DNA of 64,000 nucleotides from Symbiodinium natans (taxonomy: Eukaryota; Sar; Dinophyceae; Suessiales; Symbiodiniaceae). The position numbers were made by a program, and so were the translations under genes. Location: positions 62,001-126,000 of the forward strand of contig CAJNDS010002352.1 of NCBI GenBank assembly GCA_905221605.1, in the 5' to 3' direction. A model generated the notes under the pieces. It saw nothing but the letters and a program-made list of their open reading frames with translations. It made no database searches and had not been told where the DNA came from. Shown here piece by piece: positions 45,751 through 57,758 of the stretch (position 1 is the first letter of the stretch; every line of letters starts with the position of its first letter).

Positions 45751-46048
45751 TCATTCGTCATCCATCGGCTTTATGATCTTGAACTTGCTCATATCATATT
45801 TGGGTGTGCTGCGCTTTGCTTTAAAAGGGCTTTTTTGCACTCATTATTTCAGATAACAATTCTTCTGTCATCTCATCGGGGTTCAGTTTGATATTGTTAG
45901 CTTCTTCATACTCCTTGATCTTCTTTCTCTGATTGTGTCGTAGTGCAGATTCTCGTTTCTTTTGCATATATGTTTCATCATTTCTGCGCTTGTTGTGATA
46001 CAATCTGCTGTATATGGCGAGTTGCTCTTTGATTTCATCCATTGTCAT
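45751..46048 (-). pseudogene. Small basic virus-like protein, one frameshift
   Basis: Starts MTMDEIKEQLAIYSRLYHNK, Lys/Glu-rich. A single-base change near the CCCTTTT run at 45,828 ends the frame early. In the neighbouring frame it continues AKRSTPKYDMSKFKIIKPMD to a stop at 45,751. AT-rich codon use like the rest of the element. Role unknown; it could be a DNA-binding or structural protein. Confidence 0.6.
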
Positions 46049-46206
46049 ATCCTCGGGATTTTTTACTCATATTATACTATACTATATAATATTTTTTTAT
46101 CTTTAGACATATTTCTATATATTCACAAACATTTAATATTTTAAAAAAATCCTTGGAAAATTTATACTTAAAAGAAAATAATTATATAGTTTAATTATAT
46201 TAGTAT

Positions 46207-49200
46207 ATGTCCAAAGCCGTTAAGCGTAATACGGAAGCACTACAAACATTTTATAACAACAGAAGAAACCGCATCAACCAAGCCACCAGAACAAAAGTTC
46301 AAAATATAATTAACTTATATTCAGATCGTAAGATCGCCCAATTCACCACAGCAGACAATTTAATCAGGAAACTCGCCACCGCAAAAACAAACAAAGAAAA
46401 AAACTAAAGCGGAAAAAGACTACAACAAGATTTATGACAAACATAAGGATAAAGAACAACTAGGTCAGAGAATGGCACAAGCAAAAGAAGACAACAAACG
46501 AACGGGAAGAACCAACCCAAGAAAACCAAGAACATATTCAATCAATGTCCATTTCTACCAACTTAAGACCGAAGCACACAAAGGAGTATTAACAACAGCA
46601 TTTAGAGACAGCAGGGGTAGGGAATATGTCCCAGTTTATTTACAACCTTTCTCGGCTGATGTTCCGACAACGCCTTGGGTTGAAAACTTAGCGGGGAAAC
46701 GCATATTCAAATATGAGAAGTCCGATTCTAAGACGTTCTATAGACTTAAGGCTTTGTTAATGTCAAACGACAGTTTTAGAGCCGAAGTTGGTTATGCGGA
46801 AGGTTACATTGACTGTATTAAAGTTAATTACGCCGAAGGGGTAGATAACGCCGATGCTTTCAAGCCACAAGACGAAGATCTAACAAACACAGTGAATGTT
46901 AGCATGGATCACAGATATATTCAGACACCACTAGATCCACAGTATGAGACCTTTAAGGAAGCCATTAAAGCAGAGCATCATGTTAAGAACGAGTGTTGGT
47001 TTAACACCTTGACTGATTATTATAAGGATACGCTTATGGGAGACAAGAAGAGAGAGAAGAACAAACTCACCAAAGAAGCCATCCTGAAAATTATAGGCAA
47101 GACGGAAGAAGATTTTAAAACAAAGGGGGCGTCAATAACAGACATGACGAAGGTATTTGAATATTTCAACTTGCAAGTCAGAATATATGACACGTTTGAG
47201 AATCTCATTTATAAGCGCGACCCAATAAAGAGAAACCATCACATCCCAGCCTTATACGCTATAGTGAAGAACAATCACAGTGAGTGATAACATGAATATG
47301 TTACGGCAGATGCTACCCAAAAGCAGTAATTACGATATATCAGTGAAGGCATCATCAGATTATCATCTTAACGAGAAGGAGGAGCCAGTGGAATGTAGAA
47401 TGATCACATCCCTAGACGACATCCGGAAATACAGAGATCATAGCGAATACACATTGGTATATAATGGCTACGATCTGTCTCATCTCTTTTATCTTAGCAA
47501 ACAGGCAGGGTATTCAAGTTTAAGATCAAGGACAAAGTAATCAATTACAAGGTTAAGACACAGAACTTAGTAAATAATTCTATAGATGGTTCCATCTGTG
47601 TGAGAACGGAGCAGATCTACAATAAGATGTCCAAAGCGATGTTTAATTTTAACACCGCCCTCTTCAAGCCGACCCACAAGTCATATCATAACGAGATTGA
47701 CGTTGAAATCTTCAACGAGTCTCGCACCATCCCCCCAACGGGTGAAATAAATCAACATTATTATTTATATAACCCTAAGACAGACAAAGACGACAAATAC
47801 TGTTATACCCCAGAAGCGACTACGGAGATAGATGTAAGAAAAGCTTACACATCTGCGTTTAACAAGATTGCCGAGATACCGGTATTCACTCAGTTTGATA
47901 TGATGTTACCAAGTTTCACGATCTAACTCTCTACTTGGTCAAGCCCACCAAGCGGAGTTTATTTTTCAATAAAGCCTACACGTGAAGCAGTGTAAGATAC
48001 TTTATTATAAGCAACCATCCCGAGTACATAAGGTGGATTACAGGAAGATCACAGCGGAATTATGGAAGACAGACATCTCTGACAAACCTGCCGAAGACAT
48101 CAGAATCAAAAAACGAATAGCTAATGTTAACTTCGGGCTACTTGAGAAGAACACGAACAAGGCCCATAAAAGTTATGCCTTTGATACTCTAAAGGAAGCC
48201 TTATATTATCAAAACCAGATCGGAGGAAAGATTAACAGAATCTCGGGTATGTATGTTGATGAGATTGAGTTGCCTAACGGCGAGACAGACTTAGTTGAAA
48301 AGGAGATGGACAGAAAGTACTATTGCTTAACAGTGACCGATAAAGCCACCCTGCGAAACGGATATATATATATATATACATCAAAGAATTATTATTACAA
48401 CACCATAACTTTAAGATGCACACCGACTACACCAAGCTAACAGAAAATCATATAGGAGTATGGAGTGTTAAAACAGATGCCTTCGTCATTAGGAAGGAGC
48501 ATTTAAGACGAGCCAAGAACCTAATAGAGTTTTCAGATCGTATCGGCGGGTGGAGACACGAAAAGAGTAAAAACATAGCGGAACCCACAGAGCAGTGGGC
48601 ACCAAAAAAGAACGAACTGATCCCAATTCCCGTAGTTAGCAATGAGACCCGACCCATAGAAAACGAATGGGACACGGAAAGCATAGCGAAAGATATTGTA
48701 ACGCATAACCCTATGATGATCCGATCTAAGTATGCAGGTGGTAGCAAGCCGCATATAGCAAAGCATTTCAGCAAATTAGGCTATAAAGCTCTCTTCGTAG
48801 TTCCCCAGAACAGCTTATCGCAGAACATAGACGACGATGCGGTCACTACGAATAAGTTTTTCGCCATTCCTGTTGGGGATGGGGAGAAGCTCCCCGAGTT
48901 TGACCATAGCAGTTATAACTGTATTGATTTGACGAGATCTATATGAATGGAACACACATATTAAATAGGATCAGAGAGTTTGTTAAACGAAACCCGAATA
49001 AAATCATAATCGGAGCGGGTGATGTCAAACAGCTTCCGCCCATTGAAGACCTAACTAATACAAGGAAGCCGGACGAATACGCAGATGAATGTACTGATCA
49101 GATCTTCAAGTATAATGTTATGCTTACCATATGTAAGAGATTAGGACCACAAGGAGATCCAACAGCAGAAGCCAACAGAAAAATATTGGATATGATGTAT

Positions 49201-50004
49201 GATGACATGTGGCTTCATAAGTTATCTTTATCCGAGTTTGTTCATAAGTATTTTAACACGACAGACGATATGACAGCATCTCAGAAGAACATAGCCTATA
49301 CGAATATGAGGTGCTTAACGGTGTCTAATGCAATCCGCAAGAGTTTAGGTAAAAGAGATAAGTATGAAGTGGATGAGATCTTAATCTGCCGACTATACAA
49401 GAAAACGAATAATGTTAAGTTCAATGTTAATTACAGGTTTAAGATCGTAAGCATATCCAAGAACATAATTAAATTAGATAATGTCAAGTCCAAACAGCAG
49501 TATTTAACGGACATAGCTACCTTAGATAAACATTTCAGATACGACTACTGCACCACTTGCCATTCCGCACAGGGGGCTTCAATTGACGGTAAGATCGTTA
49601 TACATGAGTGGGAGAAGTCGCATTTAGTAACTCGTGAATGGTTGTGGTGCGCCTTGACCAGAAGCACCGATTTTAACAATGTCTTGTTCTACGAGAGTGC
49701 TGAAGCAGAGAATGAACTGAACGAAACAACCTTGCATAAATACTGGCTTAACAAGATAAACGCCAACAAATTACAAGATCAGAAAGTGAATAGAGAAATA
49801 GACGACAGCAAGTATGTTGATCCAAGTTGGTTTATGAAGCGAGTGTATAGTCATTGTAACAACTGCGGGTGTAACTTTGAATTTGAATTTAAGAACGGCT
49901 TCTTAATAAGTAACATGACAGCCCAACGTAAAGACAATAGCATCGCGCACGAAAGCGACAACTGTGAAGCTTGGTGTAAGCTATGTAACTGCAGTGTGCG
50001 GTAA
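46207..50004 (+). pseudogene. Polymerase-SF1 helicase-HNH fusion (TVpol-S1H type), broken
   Basis: About 1,260 codons read in successive frames, with breaks near 46,405, 47,280, 47,540-47,600, 47,930-47,980, 48,410 and 48,925. The N-terminal part contains ECWFNTLTDYYKDTLMG. The polymerase-like part has motif A (EIDVRKAYTSAF, about 47,825), motif B (KKRIANVNFGLLEK, about 48,105) and motif C (SVKTDAFVI, about 48,465). The helicase has a degenerate Walker A (YAGGSKPHIAKHF, 48,731), Walker B FDEIY (48,928, just past a frame break), GDVKQLPP (49,018), CHSAQG (49,555) and ALTRS (49,650). A C-terminal Cys/His region (HCNNCGC, NMTAQRKDNS, NCEAWCKLCN) resembles HNH nucleases. Known TVpol-S1H fusions replicate transpovirons and Polinton-like viruses. 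Family B polymerase is an alternative reading. Confidence 0.75.
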
Positions 50005-50043
50005 AGTGTTCTAAAGACTGTTTATGTATGATAAATATAGATT

Positions 50044-50898
50044 ATGTCAGGAAAAGTCAGGAACTCTCAGAACGGCAAAATCTACAGAGTTGTAGATAAG
50101 TCGTATCAAATGTGTTACATTGGCTCAACCATTGAGAAACTAGCCAACCGAATGAACTCACATAAATCAAAATACAAGAAATACAAGGAGAAAATTTACA
50201 ACCGCGTCGCTGTTTATGATATATTTGATGCTTTCGGCGTGGAGAATTGTAAAATTGAACTTATTGAGTTCTATTCGTGCAACAGCAAGGAAGAACTCTA
50301 CGCGCGCGAGGGCTATCATCAACAACAAGAGAACTGCGTCAATAAATACATTGCAGTGAGAGTGAATATGATGAAACATATTTGTATAATCAGATACACA
50401 AATGTAATTATTTCAATAGATGTGACAAATGTAACCCAGTTAAGAACATGCAAAAAGCTTTACTAAGTAAGTGTGATGTCTTAAATATTTGTAAAGACCA
50501 GGTTGTAGATTACTATGGTTGTGATAAAAGTTGTAAGTTAAGGAATTTGTTTGATGATTATATATTACCCTTTACTAAGTTAAACAAATACCCAGAACAT
50601 GATGAAGTTCATGAAATAATGCGAGATGATGTTCAAAAGAAAGATTATACACTTGAGTTACATATTGAAATGAAAACCATTTACGAGAACCTAGATACAT
50701 TTGACTTCTATCAATGGCATCAGGAGAAAATGAAGTATTACAAAGATGTTTTATGTAGTTATTTTCACTATTATCACAGAGTATATCATAATATACTACT
50801 TACAATATGATAAAACAAGAGACAAACAATTACATTCTGAGTATTTAAAAGCAACAACAGAGTTCTTAGATGAGATGATACTTCAAAATTCAAAGTAG
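50044..50898 (+). pseudogene. GIY-YIG endonuclease with Cys-rich extension, frameshifted
   Basis: GIY-YIG fold signature: KIYRVVDKSYQMCYIGST, then LANRMNSHKSKY (Arg), VENCKIELIEFY, and ELYAREGYHQQQ (catalytic Glu). After about 50,360 the coding signal moves to another frame (EYDETYLYNQIHKCNYF, CDKCNPVKNMQKALL). Near 50,805 it shifts again to a frame ending KATTEFLDEMILQNSK at TAG 50,898. The second half may be a separate gene. Such nucleases are common in large DNA viruses, Polinton-like viruses and mobile introns. Confidence 0.75.
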
Positions 50899-51015
50899 AT
50901 AGTCTCCTCACCAGCATAGTTATAATGTGATTATAATACATAAGCAGTTATATATTATAATTACATTGTAGTTACAACATGATCGGAGAATCCGAGAAGA
51001 TAAAGCGAATGTTTT
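50899..51015. other. AT-rich right end of the element, no frame
   Basis: About 117 nt of TATAATTA-rich sequence between the last gene and the right TIR. Confidence 0.7.
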
Positions 51016-51310
51016 ACCCTTAACCCTAAACCCTGAACCAAATTCTACAAGGACCCCCTTGCCCCTTTTGAGTAATAATGCCACCTTAGAGATAATAGAT
51101 GGGGTAATTGGTTATTCCCAGAATTGTATTGATAATGGGGCAGTAGTAGTGATATATCGGTGAAGTCTAGTAGGGGGGAGTATAGGAATGATCGTCTAAT
51201 GAGGAAGTCGTAGTGATATATCGGTGAAGTGTAGGGGGGAGTATAGGGATAATCATCTAATGGGTTGACGGTGGTATTAATACCCAAAAGGGGCAAAGTA
51301 TCAGCTAACT
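51016..51310 (-). repeat. Right terminal inverted repeat
   Basis: Reverse complement of 42,671-42,962, sharing the 60-nt internal duplication, the sub-terminal inverted repeat and the telomere-like inner edge. Confidence 0.93.
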
Positions 51311-51315
51311 TCCAA
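51311..51315. repeat. Target-site duplication, right copy (TCCAA)
   Basis: Directly follows the right TIR. Confidence 0.8.
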
Positions 51316-52092
51316 GACCGCGCAGGGTTGAGAAAGAGCTGAGCTAAGCAGCTAACTTCTGCCAGGCCACCCATCAGGTCCCTCCGAAGCGAGTTTGAAG
51401 CTTAAGGGTTTTAGGGTCTACGGTTGCACAGCACCTGGGCTTCGGTATCTGCTCCCAACCCCAGCACCTAGCAACACCACCCTGAGCACCGAGAGGACAT
51501 GCTCCTCCCTACCAATAACCTGCAAGACAGAAGGCGAGGAGTCATGCAATGTGGAGATGCTGAGACTCACGCAGCACACTGAACACGGCCCAGAAAAAAA
51601 GCGGAGCTCATGCTCAGACACGAGAGTTCAACACCCCCGAGATCTAAATCCTTTCTGATCTTTTTGACATTACTGATGGTGGCGGATTTCTCTTGCCAGC
51701 TGCCCGAATCAAGGGCAGGATGGTGCACTGGATGGCACGATTCCCCGTTTCACGGCGCGTGCACTGGAAAAAGGCACTCTGAATGTTACATGTTGCTGAG
51801 CTAGCACAGGAAAAGTTACAAGAACCGCCGCCACAGCAGCACTGCACGTGCTTATTGAGCATCGCTTAAACAGCTTCCGTCTGGTGTATATGAAGGAAAG
51901 ATCTCTCACTGAGACAGGCGACGAGATCCTGCCATCTGAACACAAGCACCCTCAATGCAAGGGGTTGCTCTGACTGGTGCGATTCGAACCTCCAAAGGGG
52001 GGGTTTTGAAAAAGAGCAAAAAGAGTCCTGGTGGCCATGCAGCATGGCCAACTGGAGGGGTGTCAGCCTGGGCTTTGGATTCTTCCCCTCTC

Positions 52093-52143
52093 GACCCTAA
52101 ACCCTAAAGCCTAAACCCTAAACCCTAAACCCTGATCCCTAAA
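52093..52143 (-). repeat. Telomere-like block present only in duplicate copy 1
   Basis: CCCTAAA units inserted after CTCTCGA. At the matching place in copy 2 (about 55,105-55,135) there is a run of about 14 C and AAGCTGAAG instead. Confidence 0.9.
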
Positions 52144-54165
52144 TGGTTGAAGCTTGTAAGCTGCTTGCAGCCACAGGCACTCTTTGTCTCCCCAGGTGGC
52201 ATCGAGATCCGCATCACGGTCCAGGAGGAGCAAGGCGATCTGGCAATCAGAAAAAAACGGGGGAACTACTTTCCGAGCTTCAACAAGGGGAGCATCCAAA
52301 AAGCGCCCGATACTGGCACAACAGCCATCAACGACCACATGTCTGTTCTTTTTAAAAGGCGGCCTGTAAGCTGCCGTTCAGGGCCGCCACGTGCAACGGC
52401 GTTCCCCCGTTGGACACCGCAATGTTCCAGTGAATCATGGTTGCACTCCCCAGCTGAACCTTCTTCTGGCAGGCCCAGCTTAGACCGGCCCAGAGGCAAC
52501 TCTTCACTACGCCACGCTGGTTGGGATCGGCCCGAGCGTCCAGCAAGAGCTGCGCATGTTCAGCATCGGTGTTGAAGATGCAGTTGAACGCAACCGGTGT
52601 CGCGCCAATGTAATTCATGTAATTCGGGTTCGCCCTGTGCTCCAACAAGATGCGGGTGCTGTCAACGCTTGGTGATCCCGCTGCCGCCAGCAGCGCATTG
52701 CCACCCAAGAAAGTTGGGCAGTCCATATCACCTCGCCTTTCGATGAGGGTGGCCAGCACGTCCGAGTTGCCAAAGTACGCGGCCTGCACCACTATTCCTG
52801 AACCACTGACGCCAGAAGGGAGATCCAAGGATGCTCGCGCATCAAGTAGGGTAGCAACTGCCTCCTTTGAAGACAAGGATGCTGCCAGCAACAGTGCTGT
52901 CACAGACTTCCCCTGAATGTGACCTTCAGGAAGCCGCCAAGCGATAAGTTCATCAACATCCGCCTTGGATTCCAATAGCTCCCTCATAACAGAGATGTTG
53001 CCTTCAAGGCTTGCAAGCATGAGGGGCGTCATCCCATGGACGACACAGTGGGAATCAGGAATTCTGTATCGCCGTAAGAAATGGTCGAGGCCTTCACGTT
53101 CAAAATCCGCCCTACCGCGGGCCTTAGGAAGCAAAGCTTGGTAAAACCGCCATTGGCTTTGACCGCTGCGCAACAAATTCTCACACTTTGTCGCCAACAG
53201 CTCTCCTGTGAGATCCTGCAACACTGTTCGGTCGTGCTCGATGGTGAACTTTCCCTGGCCAGGCCATGCTGAAATCCACTCGGGCCCGCCTGAAATGGAA
53301 ATCTGGGTGGGGCCCGAAACGACCAGCAGGACCTTCTTGGAAGCGGAGCTTGCTGAAGAGAACACGGTGGCTGTGCGCTCTGCACGGCACCAGCCGCGAC
53401 TGCCTGTTGTTTGTTTCTCTGTTCAGTTATCACAGCTGTGAGGCCAGCCGACAGCCCTAGCTACATGGACATGAACAGACCTTCACGGAAGACAAGGTGA
53501 ACAAAAACACAAGGATACACTCAAAAAGGCATTCAGATGAAGCTACTCCAAGAGCTGGTTGATAGAACCTGGTGTACGTCGCTGTGCAGAACCGAAGGCG
53601 CCAAGACGACGGTGAGGTCGGCCTTCTCGCAGTATGCTGGGATGCTTGCGATGGCAGCTGCCAAACCTCTTTTGCTTGCACTCTTCTCTTCGATGCTGGC
53701 ACCAAGGCCACCTGAAACACCAAGCTGCGGGCAGCTGATGAAATCATACCAGAAATCCCAGTCGAGACAGCGTCGCTGCATTGACTCAGAGAGTGTAGCC
53801 AAAGGAATGTTCAAGAACTCAGAGACGGTGTCCTTTCGGATTGTCACAGCTCCTGCCATAAGATTCTGGAGGGCCTGCTGGAGCACTCTGAACTGCTTGA
53901 ACGCCGGGTCTGGGTGATGCGAGCCGATCCATTCATGACTGATGAAAACAACCGTGTTCGGATGCCCTGGCTCCCACCTAACCAGCTTGCCTTCCTGCAA
54001 CAGCTCCTCGTGCGGCAAGAGCGGAGGCTGCAATGTTGCCAGTATCTTGCCCGGCATGAGCCACATGGGGAACTGCATGCGGAGGGCACTGGAGTCACTG
54101 GAGGGTATGGAAGGATCGATGTCTGCCGGTGGCTTGCCGATGTAGCCCGAGCATGCAGTCCACAT
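52111..54165 (-). CDS. SHEW-motif ankyrin-repeat protein, copy 1
   Basis: Exon 1 (54,165 to about 53,546) starts MWTACSGYIGKPPADIDP and carries VVFISHEWIGSHHPDP then LQQALQNL, a TIR-domain-like strand-helix start I associate with dinoflagellate signalling proteins. It then has DWDFWYDFISCPQLG and a terminal WS. An intron of about 146 nt joins it in phase to exon 2 (from about 53,399; RGWCRAERTATVF), which contains five or six ankyrin repeats (TPLMLASLEGNISVMRELLE, LLAASLSSKEAVATLLDARA and others). The exon 2 frame stops at 52,352. A neighbouring frame continues with another repeat-like stretch (ALLLLDRDADLDATW) to 52,111, where the last residues come from the telomere-like block. Probably an intracellular protein-interaction protein. 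Confidence 0.7.
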
Positions 54166-54763
54166 CTTCGCCGATCAACGAGCACGAGCCAGAGTCCCAT
54201 CAAATCGAAAGCGGCTGCAGGCTGAAAATCTCTGAAAACTTGCTGGCTTGCCTGACGTGGAGATACCTAGACTCGTTTCGTTGCACGTGTGCTGAATGTG
54301 ATGATGCTGTACAAAGTCCTTCCTGCCACACCCTGCCGTAACGACAAAGCACAGTTTGACGCACAATGGTTCAAGCATGAAAGGTCCCTTCTCAGATATC
54401 GCCAACAGAGGGTAAACTCGGCCTTTACCGTTTCTAGTGCCTAGGAAAAGCACTCCATATGCAGGCTCAAGCCTGACCTGGGCGAGTTCTTCCAGGGCCC
54501 GCTGCTTACTTCTTCCATGTATGCCATGATGGTCTGCTTTCAAAGAGTATCTCGGGATAGAGAAGGCCCTACCCGTATGAAACTAACACGCACCGTGCAT
54601 CCATGCTTAGATAGGCATAGCAACACCTCTCTCAGCCACGACGACTTTTCCTCAACCGATGCAGCTCCTCTCCTACGTTGCTCAGAGCAGTCATGGGATC
54701 TTCAACAGGCAAAAACATGTCCATAAGAAGCATGTCTGTGTGCGGCGTTGAGGGATCCAGGGC

Positions 54764-57468
54764 AGGATGGTGCACTGGACAGCACGGTTCCCCGTTTCAC
54801 GGCGCGTGCACTGGAAAAAGGCACCGAGAATGTTACATGTTGCTGAGCTGGCACAGTCAGGACCACCGCCCGGCAGCACTGCGCGTGCGCGTTCAGCATC
54901 GCTTAAAAAACTTCTGTATGAAGGAATTCTCTCTCACTGAAACAGGCGACGAGATCCTGCCATCTGAATGCACAAGCACCCTCAATGCAAGGGGTTGCTC
55001 TGACTGCGATTCCTCCAAAAGGCCACTGTCAAAAAACAACAGAGTCCTGGTGGCCATGCAGCATGGCCAACTGGAGGGGTGTCAGCCTGGGCTTTGGATT
55101 CTCCCCCCCCCCCCCCCTCGAAAGCTGAAGTTCGGTTGAAGACTACTTAGAGTCTGTTTGCAGCCACAGGCACTCTTTGTCTCCCCAGGTGGCATCGAGA
55201 TCCGCATCACGGTCCAGGAGGAGCAAGGCGATCTGGCAATCAGAAAAAAACGGGGGAACTACTTTCTGAGCTTCAACAAGGGGAGCATCCAAAAAGCGCC
55301 CGATACTGGCACAACAGCCATCAACGACCACATGTCTGTTCTTTTTAAAAGGCGGCCTGTAAGCTGCCGTTCAGGGCCGCCACGTGCAACGGCGTTCCCC
55401 CGTTGGACACCGCAATGTTCCAGTGAATCATGGTTGCACTCCCCAGCTGAACCTTCTTCTGGCAGGCCCAGCTTAGACCGGCCCAGAGGCAACTCTTCAC
55501 TACGCCACGCTGGTTGGGATCGGCCCGAGCGTCCAGCAAGAGCTGCGCATGTTCAGCATCGGTGTTGAAAATGCAGTTGAACGCAACCGGTGTCGCGCCA
55601 ATGTAATTCATGTAATTCGGGTTCGCCCTGTGCTCCAACAAGATGCGGGTGCTGTCAACGCTTGGTGATCCCGCTGCCGCCAGCAGCGCATTGCCACCCA
55701 AGAAAGTTGGGCAGTCCATATCACCTCGCCTTTCGATGAGGGTGGCCAGCACGTCCGAGTTGCCAAAGTACGCGGCCTGCACAACTATTCCTGAACCGCT
55801 GACGCCAGAAGGGAGATCCAAGGATGCTCGCGCATCAAGTAGGGTAGCAACTGCCTCCTTTGAAGACAAGGATGCTGCCAGCAACAGTGCTGTCACAGAC
55901 TTCCCCTGAATGTGACCTTCAGGAAGACGCCAAGCGATAAGTTCATCAACATCCGCCTTGGATTCCAATAGCTCCCTCATAACAGAGATGTTGCCTTCAA
56001 GGCTTGCAAGCATGAGGGGCGTCATCCCATGGACGACACAGTGGGAATCAGGAATGCTGTATCGTTGTAAGAAATGGTCGAGGCCTTCACGTTCAAAATC
56101 CGCCCTACCGCGGGCCCTAGGAAGCAAAGCTTGGTAAAACCGCCATTGGCTTTGACCGCTGCGCAGCAAATTCTCACACTTTGTCGCCAACAGCTCTCCT
56201 GTGAGATCCTGCAACACCCTTCGGTCCTGCTCAATGGTGAACTTTCCCTCGCCAGGCCATGCTGAAATCCACTCGGGCCCGCCTGAGATGGAAATCTGGG
56301 TGGGGCCCGAAACGACCAGCAGGACCTTCTTGGAAGCGGAGCTTGCTGAAGAGAACACGGTGGCTGTGCGCTCTGCACGGCACCAGCCGCGACTACCTGT
56401 TGTTTGTTTCTCTGGCTTTCAGTTCAAGGTGAACAAAAACATAAAGGATACACTCAAAAAGGCATTCAGATGAAGCTACTCCAAGAGCTGGTTGATAGAA
56501 CCTGGTGTACGTCGCTGTGCAGAACCGAAGGCGCCAAGACGACGGTGAGGTCGGCCTTCTCGCAGTATGCTGGGATGCTTGCGATGGCAGCTGCCAAACC
56601 TCTTTTGCTTGCACTCTTCTCTTCGATGCTGGCACCAGGGTCACCTGAAACACCAAGCTGCGGGCAGCTGATGAAATCATACCAGAAATCCCAGTCGAGA
56701 CAGCGTCGCTGCATTGACTCAGAGAGTGTAGCCAAAGGAATGTTCAAGAACTCAGAGATGGTGTCCTTTCGGATTGTCACCGCTCCTGCCATAAGATTCT
56801 GGAGGGCCTGCTGGAGCACTCTGAACTGCTTGAACGCCGGGTCTGGGTGATGCGAGCCGATCCATTCATGACTGATGAAAACAACCGTGTTCGGATGCCC
56901 TGGCTCCCACCTAACCAGCTTGCCTTCCTGCAACAGCTCCTCGTGCGGCAAGAGCGGAGGCTGCAATGTTGCCAGTATCTTGCCCGGCATGAGCCACATG
57001 GGGAACTGCATGCGCAGGGCACTGGAGTCACTGGAGGGTATGGAAGGATCGATGTCTGCCGGTGGCTTGCCGATGTAGCCCGAGCATGCAGTCCACATCT
57101 TCACCGATCAATGAGCAGGAGCCAGAGTCCAGTAAACCCTCAGATATCGCCAACTGAGGCAATCTCGGCAGGTCCCATCCTAGTGCTTTTGAAAACGCTG
57201 CAAATGCACGCAGAGCCTGGCCTGGGGCAAGTTCTTCCAGGGCCTGCTGCTTACTTAGTCAATGTGTGCCATGATGAGTGCCATGATGGTCTGCTTTCAA
57301 AGTGTACGGGATAGAGAAGGCCTGCCCATGTGAAATTAGCACTCACAGCAGCGACGACTTTTCCTCAACCGATGCAGCTCCTCTCCTACGTTGCTCAGAG
57401 GAGTCATGGGACCTTCAACAGGAAAGACATGTCCATAACAAGCATGTCTGTGTGCGGCGTTGAGGGAT
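54764..57468. repeat. Tandem segmental duplication, copy 2
   Basis: Second copy, directly adjacent, same orientation. Confidence 0.93.
55143..57098 (-). CDS. SHEW-motif ankyrin-repeat protein, copy 2
   Basis: Same exon structure as copy 1: exon 1 57,098 to about 56,479, intron of about 86 nt, exon 2 from about 56,392 with a stop at 55,345, and a further repeat-like frame to 55,143. A handful of amino-acid differences (for example GLGASIEE against DPGASIEE, SHCVVHGM unchanged). The third segment ends LWLQTDSK rather than running into telomere-like sequence. Both copies keep open frames, so both may be expressed. Confidence 0.7.
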
Positions 57469-57758
57469 CGCAAAGCTGAACTCTAATGCACCGATTGCCT
57501 GCTGCAAACATCTTTGCACCGTAAACCCCAATTAAACGGGCCTAAACCCTACTGTCTGCGTGATCAGCACGCCACCTGAAGGCAACAAAGCCCAGGCCAC
57601 AACAGCCTTCTCCTAGAACCCGACAACCCCATGACAATCCTGCCTCGACGTCTTTGCCGCAAAGGAGTGCACCTCGTGCTGCTTTGACCAGGCATTCTCT
57701 TGTTTCTCTAAAGATATCGATGTACCCTTTTTTTGTTTAAGAAAAGGCTCAGCCTAAT

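Larger units (their letters stand above)
42671..51310. mobile_element. Integrated, decayed Polinton-like virus-type element (8.64 kb)
   Basis: Bounded by near-identical terminal inverted repeats (292 and 295 bp) and a 5-bp TCCAA duplication. Contents left to right: a GC-richer host-looking coding region (43,410-44,369, minus), an integrase (minus), a small basic protein (minus), a polymerase-helicase-HNH polyprotein (plus), and a GIY-YIG/Cys-rich gene (plus). From about 44.8 to 51.0 kb it is visibly AT-rich against the flanks. All its virus-like frames are broken. Integrase, polymerase-SF1 helicase fusion and GIY-YIG nuclease together fit Polinton-like viruses or transpoviron-type elements. 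Those normally carry capsid genes, which are not seen here, so this is an internally deleted or non-virion form. Assignment rests on motifs, not searches. Confidence 0.85.
51714..54763. repeat. Tandem segmental duplication, copy 1
   Basis: Matches 54,764-57,468 over the whole ankyrin gene and flanks. Near-identical in exons, with indels in the intron (about 60 nt), near 52,090 and in the 54.2-54.5 kb flank. Confidence 0.93.

Noticed and set aside
44751-50898. AT-rich segment as bacterial or phage contamination
   Set aside because: It is enclosed by inverted repeats joined to host-like sequence, and its gene set (rve integrase with polymerase-helicase fusion) is typical of eukaryotic virus-like elements.
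42671-51310. Two independent MITEs in opposite orientation instead of one large element
   Set aside because: Homology runs past the MITE-like part into the same inner sequence on both sides, and one TCCAA duplication brackets the outermost ends. Not fully excluded.
51975-51998. GGTTCGAATC-like tRNA B-box on the minus strand
   Set aside because: The flanking bases do not form a T stem or acceptor stem, and duplicate copy 2 lacks it.
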